Origin: CAWCDJ01 sp963796675
Lineage (GTDB): Bacteria; Acidobacteriota; Terriglobia; Bryobacterales; Bryobacteraceae
Length of the DNA stretch: 64,000 bases
Direction: 5' to 3'
Assembly: GCA_963796675.1 (NCBI GenBank)
Contig: CAWCMS010000008.1
Location: forward strand, 496,001 to 560,000
Made by a program: the position numbers and the translations under genes. Shown piece by piece: positions 17,767 through 26,210 of this stretch (the first letter of the stretch is position 1; each line of letters opens with the position of its first letter). The notes beneath the pieces were generated by a model. It saw only the letters and a list, made by a program, of their open reading frames with translations, was not told the origin of the DNA and did no database searches.

Positions 17767-18846
17767 TTACGATTCTATCGTGGTTTTCTCCGGCCCGACG
17801 TTCGTCATTGGCTGGGGATCATTCTTGCGGGCCGGCCGTTCGTGCCGCTCCGCGCCGGCGGCGGCGTGCATACGCTCATCGAATTTGCCGAAGATCATCT
17901 TGCCGGCGGTGGTCTGTAGGACGCTGGTCACCGAGATATCGATGGTCTTCGAGATCATCTTCTTGGCGTTATCCACCACCACCATAGTGCCGTCATCCAG
18001 ATAGGCCACGCCCTGGTTGTACTCCTTGCCTTCCTTGAGGATGAAGACCCGCATGGTTTCGCCCGGCAGCACAATCGGCTTCAGGGAATTGGCCAATTCG
18101 TTGATATTCAGCACTTCGACCCCGTGGAGTTGCGCTACCTTGTTCAGGTTGAAGTCGTTCGTGATGATTTTACAGTCGTAGACCTTGGCCAGTTCGATCA
18201 GCTTCATGTCGACTTCCCGCACCTGCGGAAAATCTTCTTCGACAATCTGCACGTTCAGGTGGGCCATCTTCTGGACACGCTGCAGGATGTCGAGCCCGCG
18301 CCGGCCGCGGTTGCGTTTCATGGAATCGGCCGAATCGGCCACCAGCTGCAACTCGCGCAGCACAAATTGCGGAATCACCAGCACCCCGTCGAGAAAGCCG
18401 GTCTCGGCAATATCGGCGATGCGGCCGTCGATAATGACGCTGGTATCCAGAATCTTGAAGGACTTCTTCGAACTCTTCTCGCCACCGAATACGCCGCCCA
18501 GGGCCGCCAGGTTGAGCAGATCGCCCTTCTTGGCGCCGACGATCAGGCCGACGTAAGTCATCAGCATCAGAAGGCACACTTCGAGAAACGGTTCCGGCGC
18601 GGCCTTGCTCAGAACGAGCGTCATGAGTAAAGCGCCGGCCATTCCGAGAAGCGAACCGAAAGCTGCTCCGATGAGCCGCTTCAGACTGATTTTTTCGAGA
18701 CGCATCTCGAAGAAGATAATGACCAGCCCCAGCACCAGGCCGCCGACCGCGGCTTCGAGCTGTGTGGACTGGAAGGGACGAAGTTCGAATGCTGCAAACG
18801 TGAGAACGAGAATGAATATAGCGCGAATGATCACCAGATCGAGCAC
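17767..18846 (-). CDS. membrane PIN/TRAM-domain protein (YacL-like)
   Basis: About 360 residues: four N-terminal transmembrane helices (to about residue 115), a PIN nuclease-like domain with acidic residues in KILDTSVIIDGRIADI and ITNDFNLNKVA, then a TRAM RNA-binding domain. The GTG at 18846 is chosen because the first hydrophobic helix begins there and GGGGG precedes it; a longer reading adds a charged leader. PIN/TRAM proteins of this kind are conserved next to ispD in many phyla and are suspected membrane-tethered RNases, but the target is unknown. Confidence 0.88.
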   Translation of the reverse strand: MLDLVIIRAIFILVLTFAAFELRPFQSTQLEAAVGGLVLGLVIIFFEMRLEKISLKRLIGAAFGSLLGMAGALLMTLVLSKAAPEPFLEVCLLMLMTYVGLIVGAKKGDLLNLAALGGVFGGEKSSKKSFKILDTSVIIDGRIADIAETGFLDGVLVIPQFVLRELQLVADSADSMKRNRGRRGLDILQRVQKMAHLNVQIVEEDFPQVREVDMKLIELAKVYDCKIITNDFNLNKVAQLHGVEVLNINELANSLKPIVLPGETMRVFILKEGKEYNQGVAYLDDGTMVVVDNAKKMISKTIDISVTSVLQTTAGKMIFGKFDERMHAAAGAERHERPARKNDPQPMTNVGPEKTTIES

Positions 18847-18937
18847 CGGTACACCCCCTTCAGGGTTAGGACGAGAGCGGTAATTGAGTCGAATCTGCAC
18901 CTGACCCCGAAACAAGCGCGATTGACATCGCGCCAAG

Positions 18938-18946
18938 AGTATAGCA
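18938..18946 (-). promoter_or_regulatory. extended -10 promoter for the PIN/TRAM-ispD-ispF operon
   Basis: Read on the minus strand, TGC-TATACT forms an extended -10 element about 90 bases upstream of the GTG start. No good -35 hexamer lies 17 bases away, which is tolerated with an extended -10. Confidence 0.4.
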
Positions 18947-19022
18947 TTGATTCACGAACGGGCACCGTGATGTAAGCCCTGCTTTGCCGCGGCCGTTATC
19001 CGTGATAACTTTCGATACAGTC

Positions 19023-20159
19023 ATGAACCGGCGACAGTTATTACAATCCGCCGTCTTCCCGCTGGCCGGCGCAGGCTTGGGGAAGGCTGCCGAACAGCGC
19101 GGCTCCCTCAAGATCACGGGGATCGAAACGGAGGTCCGGAAAAATCCGCCGGGCACCGTCTTTTATGACGCCATTCACCAGTTCGGAACCGAGGGCGGCT
19201 CCGTGGTGCTTCGTATTCGCACCGACGGGGGCATCACCGGATGGGCCAGCAGCAGTTTCGGAATGATCGGCGGCGGTCCTGCGGTGGTACAGGCGATTCT
19301 GGAGCGCGAGATCAAGCCGGTGCTGGCCGGCAAAGATCCGGCCTACCCCAGGCGGATCCGTGAGGACTTATGGAAGGCGCTCGAATACCAGGGTGTCGGC
19401 GGGGTCACGCAGTTTGCGATCGCGGCGGTCGATATCGCGGTCTGGGACATCCTCGGGAAGCAGGCGGGGCTGCCGGTGTACAAGATGCTCGGCGCGTACC
19501 GCGACCGGATGCCCGTGTACTCGATGTGCGGCTGGTATTACGACGACGATGCCGATCTCTCCAAGTTCCGGCGCCAGATCTCGAACGCCGTCGAACAGGG
19601 CTATCATGCGGTGAAGATCAAAGTCGGGCGCGGTTCGACCGATGAGGATGTCCGCCGCATCCGCGCCGCGCAGGAGATCCTCGGCAAAGACCGCCGCATC
19701 ATGGTGGACGCCAACCAGGTTTTCAATCGCAACGAAGCGCTGCGGCGGGCGCGCGTCTACCAGGACCTGGGCTGCTTCTGGCTCGAAGAGCCCCTGCCCC
19801 CGCAGGATATGGAGGGCTTCGCGCTGCTGGCCGGCGCGCTCGACATGCGGATCGCGACCGGCGAGAACCTGAACACCAAGTACGCCTTCGCCGACTTGAT
19901 TGCGCGCCGCGGAGCCGACGTGGTGCAACCCGACAATCGCCGGGCCGGCGGTGTCACCGAGTGGATGGAGATCGCGGCGGTGGCCGATGCTTACGGGCTC
20001 GAAGTCGCGAGCCATGGCGGCGGGTCGACCAATTTGAACATGCTGCTCGCGATGCCCAACGCCATCTACATGGAGACCAGCGGACCACAGAAAAAGATGG
20101 TGAACGGCGAAGTGCCCGGCCCCGAAGAGCCGGGAATGAGTTCAGAAGTTCGCGGCTGA
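19023..20159 (+). CDS. exported enolase-superfamily (mandelate racemase/muconate lactonising) enzyme
   Basis: A 378-residue member of the MR/MLE family, mostly acid-sugar dehydratases or racemases. The ATG at 19023 starts a twin-arginine-like leader (NRRQLLQSAVFPLAGAG). The capping domain is followed by the barrel: the KxK base in KIKVG (about residue 197), metal ligands in VDAN (about 227), EEP (about 254) and GEN (about 280), and the second acid/base His in ASHG (about 330). This Lys plus His set fits the galactonate/rhamnonate-dehydratase subgroups; the substrate cannot be assigned. Export suggests it works on extracellular plant or microbial sugar acids. Confidence 0.85.
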   Translation: MNRRQLLQSAVFPLAGAGLGKAAEQRGSLKITGIETEVRKNPPGTVFYDAIHQFGTEGGSVVLRIRTDGGITGWASSSFGMIGGGPAVVQAILEREIKPVLAGKDPAYPRRIREDLWKALEYQGVGGVTQFAIAAVDIAVWDILGKQAGLPVYKMLGAYRDRMPVYSMCGWYYDDDADLSKFRRQISNAVEQGYHAVKIKVGRGSTDEDVRRIRAAQEILGKDRRIMVDANQVFNRNEALRRARVYQDLGCFWLEEPLPPQDMEGFALLAGALDMRIATGENLNTKYAFADLIARRGADVVQPDNRRAGGVTEWMEIAAVADAYGLEVASHGGGSTNLNMLLAMPNAIYMETSGPQKKMVNGEVPGPEEPGMSSEVRG

Positions 20160-20176
20160 CGCGCGCTGCGGAAACA

Positions 20177-21526
20177 CTACTTGGAATCGAGAATGAAGGT
20201 CGGGGCGATGCCGGCGGCCGAAGAGAAGCCGGTGCTCCCGGTCGAAAGCCAACTCGAGCAGCCCTGCACCTTGCCGAGATAGGCATGCGGGTGCACATCC
20301 ACCTGCAGCTCGCGGAATTCGAGCAACCCGAAATTCATTAGCGGGAATACGGAGCGGACGGGTTCGACGCGCTGCTGCACCACGTACGGCGCTCGCATCG
20401 CCTGCTTGAGGGCGCGATCCCATTCCGAAGCATCCATTTCCCAGCCGAAGTAAGTGTGGAGATCGCTGTAGTCGTCGTTCGGCTTGAGAGCCAGCCGTTC
20501 GCGGTTCTGCGTGATGAACTCCGGCAGGTCGATGGTCTTATCTTCGTAGGTGGTCTTGGTGGCGGCCACCAGGCGGGTCCACGGCACGTGCTCGCGGATG
20601 GCCTTGCGTTCGGAGATCGGGAATTTCGCCGTCAGGCTCTCGTCGGTCAGCAGGCCGAACATCGCCTTTTTGTGTGCCAGTTCGGAACGAAAGCTATTTA
20701 CCACGCACACGGCGCGGTCGCGGTAGGCCTGCACCAGCGGGTGCGCCAGATCGAAGCGGATCAGGAACTCCTGAACTCCCAGCCGGCGGTAGACCACGTC
20801 GATTTCGAAGTTGGCCCGGCGAAGCACGCCGTTGCGGTATTCGAGCTGCTCGGGAGCGACGATCTCGACCGAATAGCCCTCCTGCCGGAAGTAATCGCGG
20901 AATAACTCGTACTCGCTATGTCCGGAACCGAAGGGCGCGCGGAATTCCACGATCGCGATGTTGGGCTTCTTGGTCCCGCCGAACTGCTTATAAGACTTGA
21001 GTAAGGCGTGGAGTAAGTGCTTGCGGCTGCCGACCTTGGTCAGAGAGTACTTCTTACGGAATTCTTTGACCGGCGGAATGTCGTAAAAAAGGTCCGCCAG
21101 GGCATCCGAATAGCCTCCGCCCTTTGGAGAATCGGCGTTGTACTGGACAAAGTGCAGGTTCCCGTTATTGAGGTGCGAATCGAGCCGCGCGGCCACTTCG
21201 AGAGCCTGGTAGCCGGGGTCGATCGACGCCAGCATCTTTTCGGCCGGAAGCAATTCCAGCCGCGAAAGCAGCACCGGATTGCTCAGCACCAACTGCTCCA
21301 TGCGGTCGATCGCGCCGATTAAAGACTCGCCGGTCTTAACTAACGATTCATACTGCCGGCGGGATAGAAAATTCGGGCGAAGAAACGGGCAGATCAGTCT
21401 TCCGGCGGAAGACAGGTGTGCGGTCTCCATCCGCTCGTGAAGGGCCTCGGCCCAGCCGAGGTCACGATACGGACCGCTCTCCAGCATCTTGTTATATTTG
21501 GCGACTGCGTCGTCCAACTGGGACAT
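20177..21526 (-). CDS. circularly permuted ATP-grasp-like protein of unknown role
   Basis: A 449-residue soluble protein. Segments such as NSFRSELAHKKAMFGLLTD, LKPNDDYSDLHTYFGWE and PYVVQQRV resemble the ATP-binding parts of circularly permuted ATP-grasp enzymes, which build amide or ester bonds on peptides and small acids. IAIVEFRAPFGSGHSEYELF may belong to the substrate-binding half. It stands alone, convergent with the enolase-superfamily gene and divergent from the sigma-54-driven His-rich gene. The family call rests on pattern only, and the amine and acid substrates are unknown. Confidence 0.6.
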   Translation of the reverse strand: MSQLDDAVAKYNKMLESGPYRDLGWAEALHERMETAHLSSAGRLICPFLRPNFLSRRQYESLVKTGESLIGAIDRMEQLVLSNPVLLSRLELLPAEKMLASIDPGYQALEVAARLDSHLNNGNLHFVQYNADSPKGGGYSDALADLFYDIPPVKEFRKKYSLTKVGSRKHLLHALLKSYKQFGGTKKPNIAIVEFRAPFGSGHSEYELFRDYFRQEGYSVEIVAPEQLEYRNGVLRRANFEIDVVYRRLGVQEFLIRFDLAHPLVQAYRDRAVCVVNSFRSELAHKKAMFGLLTDESLTAKFPISERKAIREHVPWTRLVAATKTTYEDKTIDLPEFITQNRERLALKPNDDYSDLHTYFGWEMDASEWDRALKQAMRAPYVVQQRVEPVRSVFPLMNFGLLEFRELQVDVHPHAYLGKVQGCSSWLSTGSTGFSSAAGIAPTFILDSK

Positions 21527-21750
21527 TCTGGGTTGAAGACCTGTTCTATAATCGAGTATCCCACAGAAGTGCGCAAAACGATAGGTTTCGGCCTGCTAAA
21601 TTCCTCGCAAGTCATTAAAAACAAATAAGTTGACTCCATTTTAATGGCTTTTTAATTTTCCCGGCGGATACATTAGGCATCGCGGGACTTCACCCTCTGT
21701 CCCATTTTTCGGCAGTCCGAATTGTACGACTACAGACGTCTGGCACCGGC

Positions 21751-21766
21751 TGGCACGAGGCTTGCA
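21751..21766 (+). promoter_or_regulatory. sigma-54 (RpoN) -24/-12 promoter
   Basis: TGGCACG-aggc-TTGCA matches the sigma-54 consensus TGGCACG-N4-TTGCW at every position, with the invariant GG and GC ten bases apart. Transcription should start near 21777, giving a leader of about 12 bases before the ATG at 21789. A second TGGCAC copy lies ten bases upstream at 21741-21746. An activator-dependent promoter is expected; its enhancer site was not identified. Confidence 0.8.
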
Positions 21767-21788
21767 GCTTGAGAAGGGGGATACGATT

Positions 21789-22394
21789 ATGAACCTGTCA
21801 CCAAACCCGGTGATCCGACGCGGGCTGACGACCTGCGGGATTGCCGGCCTGGCGGCCGTGGTTGCGATCGGTTGGGCGCACTACGCCGGTGTACCGGCTG
21901 CTTCGGCGCCGGTTCGATACCAGGCGGCCATCGCAGCGGGTAACGCCGCTCCAACTGTCGTACTACCCGCCGCATACCAAAATACGACGCCGGCAAAGGA
22001 CACGGCCAAAGCGAAGACCAGGCACAAGGCGAAATATACGAAGCACACAGCGAAGAAGCCCAGGCACACTGTCCAGCAGGCGCATTATCACACGCACTAT
22101 CATCATCACCATCATTACTACGCGCATAATTACGCCCATAACGGGGCCTATTATCGTCAAGGGACCGCGGCGCGGTCGACGTACGTAACGCCGGTTGTTC
22201 CTGTGCAACCCGCTCCGCCGCCCGCCGCATATCATCACCACCATAGCCACCGGAAGGCCAAGATCATCGGCGGCAGCGCTCTGGGAGGAGCCGTGATCGG
22301 AGGCATTGCCGGCGGAGGCAAGGGAGCTTTAATCGGCGGCGCGCTCGGCGCCGGCGGAGGCTACCTCTACAACAAATTCCACCATCACCATTAA
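21789..22394 (+). CDS. histidine-rich exported protein with glycine-zipper tail
   Basis: A 201-residue protein started at the ATG preceded by GAAGGGGG. An N-terminal hydrophobic stretch (about residues 13-35) should act as a signal or anchor. The centre is Lys/His rich and contains YHHHHHYYAH, and the tail ends NKFHHHH; I count 23 histidines. Residues around 160-192 (IIGGSALGGAVIGGIAGGGKGALIG, split here only for description) form a glycine-zipper segment like those of YMGG/Rick-17kDa-type envelope proteins. Metal binding and membrane insertion are inferred from composition. A perfect sigma-54 promoter drives it. Confidence 0.75.
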   Translation: MNLSPNPVIRRGLTTCGIAGLAAVVAIGWAHYAGVPAASAPVRYQAAIAAGNAAPTVVLPAAYQNTTPAKDTAKAKTRHKAKYTKHTAKKPRHTVQQAHYHTHYHHHHHYYAHNYAHNGAYYRQGTAARSTYVTPVVPVQPAPPPAAYHHHHSHRKAKIIGGSALGGAVIGGIAGGGKGALIGGALGAGGGYLYNKFHHHH

Positions 22395-22461
22395 TTGTTG
22401 ATGGCAAACCGGCGGGCTGCCGCAAAGATTCGCCCATATTCGGCAGGAATTCTGCAACAAT

Positions 22462-23802
22462 GTGGGAAATATGATACCGGATCTTCGCGGCAGCAGCCGC
22501 CGCACATTTCTGAGGCAGGCAGCCGGGGGTCTGGCTGCACCCTTCTTCATCAAAAATCTGATTTCTGCGCCGCCCAGCGGCACAGTTCGGCTGGCCAGCT
22601 TTGGCGCCGACAACATGGCGTTTTTCACGCTGGACGGAATCGGGCGGCATCCGAAAGTCAAGATGGTTTGCGTCGCCGAAGTGGACACCAGCCGTCTCGG
22701 AAGGCTCAAGCAGAAATACCCGGGCGCGCGGACCTACCAGGATTGGCGCGAGATGCTCCATAAGGAGAGCAAAAATATCGACGCCGTCTGCGTGGGCACC
22801 CCGGATCATATGCACGCACCCACGGCCATGAGCTCGATGGAGCTCGGCCTCCACGTCTACGGGCAGAAGCCGCTGGCGCACGACATCTTCGAGTGCCGCC
22901 GCCTGATGGAGATGGCCGCGAAGAAGAAGCTGGTGACCCAGATGGGAATCCAGATCCACTCGAGCAAGGAATATAAGACGGCGGTGGCACTGGTACACTC
23001 CGGGGCGATCGGAAAGATCAAAGAGGTGCATTCCTGGAGCGAAAAGAAGTGGGGCGACACGGATCCGGTGCCCGATCGTTCCGACCCCGTGCCTGCCACA
23101 CTCAACTGGGACCACTGGATCGGCACGGCGGCGCCGCGCCCGTACCTGACCGATTACTATCACCCGGCAAACTGGCGCAAGCGGCAGGATTTCGGTACCG
23201 CCACTTTCGGCGACATGGGTTGCCATATCTTCGACCCGGTCTTCGAGGCCGTGCAATTGACTGCCCCGATTTCGGTACGCTCGGAAGGTATCGCGCCGGG
23301 ACAGCACAATTGGGCGCTGAATTCGATCATCCACTATGTGTTCCCCGCGACGCCGATGACCGAAGGTAAGACCGTCAATGTCTCGTGGTACGACGGCGAC
23401 GAGCGCCCCCCGCAGGAGATTCAATCGCTGATCGGCACACGCACGCTGCCCGGCCAGGGCTCGATCCTGATCGGAACCAAAGGCGCGATGCTGCTGCCGC
23501 ACATCGGCATGCCGGTACTGCTCCCGGAGAACCAGTTCCAGGGCTTCGCGATGCCGGCCGAGGAACCGGTCAACCACTACTTCCAGTTCGTGGAAGCAAT
23601 CCTGGGGAACACGAAGACCACCACCGGCTTCGAGTACTCGGCGCCTCTAACGGAATCGGTGCTGCTAGGGCCAATCGCGACGCGGTTCCCGAAGACGACG
23701 CTCCAGTGGAACGCCCACAAGATGAAGTTCACGAACTCCCCGGAAGCCACCGCCTTTGTGAAACGCAAGTACCGCAAGGGCTGGGCGGTAAAGGGGCTGT
23801 AG
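22462..23802 (+). CDS. Tat-exported Gfo/Idh/MocA-family oxidoreductase
   Basis: A 446-residue NAD(P)-dependent oxidoreductase. The leader SSRRTFLRQAAGGLAAPFF is a good twin-arginine signal, so the folded enzyme with its cofactor is probably exported. The Rossmann part (SFGADNMAFFTLDGI, CVAEVDTSRLG) is followed by the DHMHAPTAMSSMELGLHVYGQKPLAHD block, the family's equivalent of the EKP motif (QKP here). GDMGCHIFD lies in the substrate domain. Related exported enzymes act on glycosides or sugar alcohols; the substrate is unknown. An alternative start lies at 22471. Confidence 0.85.
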   Translation: MGNMIPDLRGSSRRTFLRQAAGGLAAPFFIKNLISAPPSGTVRLASFGADNMAFFTLDGIGRHPKVKMVCVAEVDTSRLGRLKQKYPGARTYQDWREMLHKESKNIDAVCVGTPDHMHAPTAMSSMELGLHVYGQKPLAHDIFECRRLMEMAAKKKLVTQMGIQIHSSKEYKTAVALVHSGAIGKIKEVHSWSEKKWGDTDPVPDRSDPVPATLNWDHWIGTAAPRPYLTDYYHPANWRKRQDFGTATFGDMGCHIFDPVFEAVQLTAPISVRSEGIAPGQHNWALNSIIHYVFPATPMTEGKTVNVSWYDGDERPPQEIQSLIGTRTLPGQGSILIGTKGAMLLPHIGMPVLLPENQFQGFAMPAEEPVNHYFQFVEAILGNTKTTTGFEYSAPLTESVLLGPIATRFPKTTLQWNAHKMKFTNSPEATAFVKRKYRKGWAVKGL

Positions 23803-23806
23803 TCGG

Positions 23807-26200
23807 CTACTCGGCGCGAAGGGTCTCGACGATATCGAGACGTGCGACGGGTCGGGTCGCGATCCAGATTCCCGCAGCGGCAACCGCGGCGATGGCGATG
23901 AGGGCGCCGGCGTAGGTCGCGGCATTCGCAGGCCTGGCTCCCTCGATCAGACTTTCGAGGAATCGCCCGGTGAGGACAGCGGCGACGACGCCCGGAACCG
24001 CACCGGCCGCAATCGTCACCAGACCCTGACGGATGAAATCGATCCGCAGGCCGGCCGGCGTCGCGCCCAGGGCCATCCGCACTCCCATCTCGTGCGTCCG
24101 CTGCGCCACGCTGTACGAGACCACGCCATAGATGCCGATCACCGCCAGCAACAGGGCGAACGCCGCGAAGCAGAGCAGCGCCGTCCGGTAGAACTGCGGA
24201 CGCGCCAGCGCGTCGTCCAGGCGCTGCTGCATGGTTTTCACTCCGAAGATCGGGACTCGCGGATCGACCGACTGAATCGTCTGGCGGAATTGCGCGAGCC
24301 GATCTTCGGCACGGCCGGCGACCCGGATCACCAACGTCGAACCGAGGAATCCGCCGGGCGATCGCGAAGGAAGGTAGACCTGGTTCGAGTTGGCCCCGTC
24401 CGCCATATAGTCGATCCCCTTGACAACGCCGACGATGTTCCGTTTCCAGTTTCTGCCGATGGTCACATTGTGGCCGATGGCGTCCGCGGGCGCACCAAAC
24501 TCGCCGGCGAAATGCTCGTTGACGACGGCGACCTCGGCGCCAGTCCGGATGTCGGCCTCGGTAAATTCGCGGCCGGCGATGAGGCGCCCGCCCATAGTTC
24601 GGAAGTAGTCCGCCAGGATCGGGACGGCCATCGAGTTTTCGCTCGCCCGCCGTCCGTCGAGCGCGAGTGGTCCGCCGGAGAAGCCCTTCGCATCGAGAGG
24701 AAGGAACTCCGTGGCACTCGCGCTGCGAACACCCGGCAGCCGGCGAATGCGCTCCAGCAGATCTTCAAAATAGGCCAGGCCGCGGCCTTCGCCGGTATGC
24801 GTCGTTCCCATCAGGGAGACGCTCACCGTCACGAGGCCCGCGCAGTCGAAGCCGCGGTCGGCATGCATGAGCCGGATGAACGCTCGGCCCACGGAAATCG
24901 AGCCGGCCAGAAGAACGATGGTGAGCATGACCTGGGAGGCGACCAGCGCCTCTCGCGCAAAACGCACGCCGTGGGTCTTCCCGGAGCCTCGAAGCGAGAA
25001 CGAGTGCAGGCGCGTCGCGTAAACCGAGGGCATCAGGCCAAAGAGCAATCCACTGAGCGCAGCGGCGGCCAGCGCAAAAAAGAGCACCTGGCCGTCGAGC
25101 AGCGCATAAGCCTGCGAGCTCAGAGGTGCCGGCTGGAATTTCGCCGCGACGGTGGCGGTGGCGGCGGCGACCAGGACCCCGGCGACCGACGACACCAGCG
25201 AAAGCAGCAGACATTCGGTCATCAATTGCTGCGCGAGCCGCGCCCGGCTGGCTCCCAGTGCGGACCGAATGGAAAGTTCCGCGGCACGGTCGGCGGTCCG
25301 TGCCATCAGGAGGTTCGCGACGTTCGTGCACGCGATCAGCAGGATCAACACCACGCACGCCAGCAGCATCAGCGAGCCCTTCCTGGCGGGACCTGCCAGT
25401 TCGTCCCGCAGCGAAGTCATGGTCGACGGATACCTGATCCGCATCATGCGCGGAATATTCGGCGACAAGCGTTCGACTTCGGCGTCGAAGGCTTGACGGG
25501 CCTGAGCCCAACTAACGCCCGGCTTGATACGTCCGACGGTTTCCCAACCCTTGTTGCCCGGACTGAACGCCGCCGGCTTCCACATCGCGACCTTGCCGGG
25601 ATAGTCGAACCCCGGTGGGGCGATGCCGATGACCGTCATCGGATTCCCGTCGAGCAGGATCGTCGCGCCTAGGGCCTTCGGATCGCCGGCGAAGAGTTCC
25701 TGCCAGAGTCCGTAACCGATGATCACCACGGCGTTGCGCCCGGGCGTACCCCAACCGGTGCCATCGGCATCATCGCCCGGCGCGAATCCGCGGCCCAGAA
25801 TCGGCTGCGTCCCCATCATGGTGAAGAAATTGGACGACGCCTGGGCGACCTGCACGCGCCGCCATGCTCCGCCTCCGCCGAGATTGGCGTCCCGCTCTTC
25901 GAAGACCGCCGCATCGGTCAGGTAGGAGCTCCCGCCGCGCCACTCGTGAAATTGCTTCGCGCTGTCGGCAGGCACGGGAAACCAGTGGAGATAGGCGAGG
26001 CTGGCGGCGTCGTGGAACGGCAGAGAGCGCAGCAGCAACCCGTTCACCACGCTGAAGACCCCGACGTTCGCCCCGATTCCGATGGCCAGCGCGAGAATCG
26101 CGAAGCCCGTGTGCCAGGGACGGCTCGCCCAAAGCCGCAGCGCGTGCCGGGTATCCTGAGCGGTCTCGCGGAGGATCTGTTGCACGCCTTTCGAAATCAT
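23807..26200 (-). CDS. acidobacterial duplicated orphan permease (MacB/FtsX type)
   Basis: A 797-residue membrane protein: a short N-terminal cytoplasmic stretch, then MacB-type periplasmic and FtsX permease modules present twice. The first half has helices near LAIGIGANVGVFSVVNG and LLACVVLILLIACTNVANLL; the second ends with AAFALLLAVIGIYGVVSYSV and EMGVRMALGA. No ATP-binding subunit gene is adjacent, as is usual for this family. The ATG at 26200 is preferred over upstream codons that overlap the dehydratase gene. Probable role: mechanical transmission or export of an unknown molecule across the envelope. Confidence 0.9.
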   Translation of the reverse strand: MISKGVQQILRETAQDTRHALRLWASRPWHTGFAILALAIGIGANVGVFSVVNGLLLRSLPFHDAASLAYLHWFPVPADSAKQFHEWRGGSSYLTDAAVFEERDANLGGGGAWRRVQVAQASSNFFTMMGTQPILGRGFAPGDDADGTGWGTPGRNAVVIIGYGLWQELFAGDPKALGATILLDGNPMTVIGIAPPGFDYPGKVAMWKPAAFSPGNKGWETVGRIKPGVSWAQARQAFDAEVERLSPNIPRMMRIRYPSTMTSLRDELAGPARKGSLMLLACVVLILLIACTNVANLLMARTADRAAELSIRSALGASRARLAQQLMTECLLLSLVSSVAGVLVAAATATVAAKFQPAPLSSQAYALLDGQVLFFALAAAALSGLLFGLMPSVYATRLHSFSLRGSGKTHGVRFAREALVASQVMLTIVLLAGSISVGRAFIRLMHADRGFDCAGLVTVSVSLMGTTHTGEGRGLAYFEDLLERIRRLPGVRSASATEFLPLDAKGFSGGPLALDGRRASENSMAVPILADYFRTMGGRLIAGREFTEADIRTGAEVAVVNEHFAGEFGAPADAIGHNVTIGRNWKRNIVGVVKGIDYMADGANSNQVYLPSRSPGGFLGSTLVIRVAGRAEDRLAQFRQTIQSVDPRVPIFGVKTMQQRLDDALARPQFYRTALLCFAAFALLLAVIGIYGVVSYSVAQRTHEMGVRMALGATPAGLRIDFIRQGLVTIAAGAVPGVVAAVLTGRFLESLIEGARPANAATYAGALIAIAAVAAAGIWIATRPVARLDIVETLRAE

Positions 26201-26210
26201 ACCGAGACCT

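Noticed and set aside
23807..26200. Macrolide efflux pump MacB
   Set aside because: No ATP-binding domain or MacA-like adaptor; the duplicated layout fits the acidobacterial orphan-permease family.
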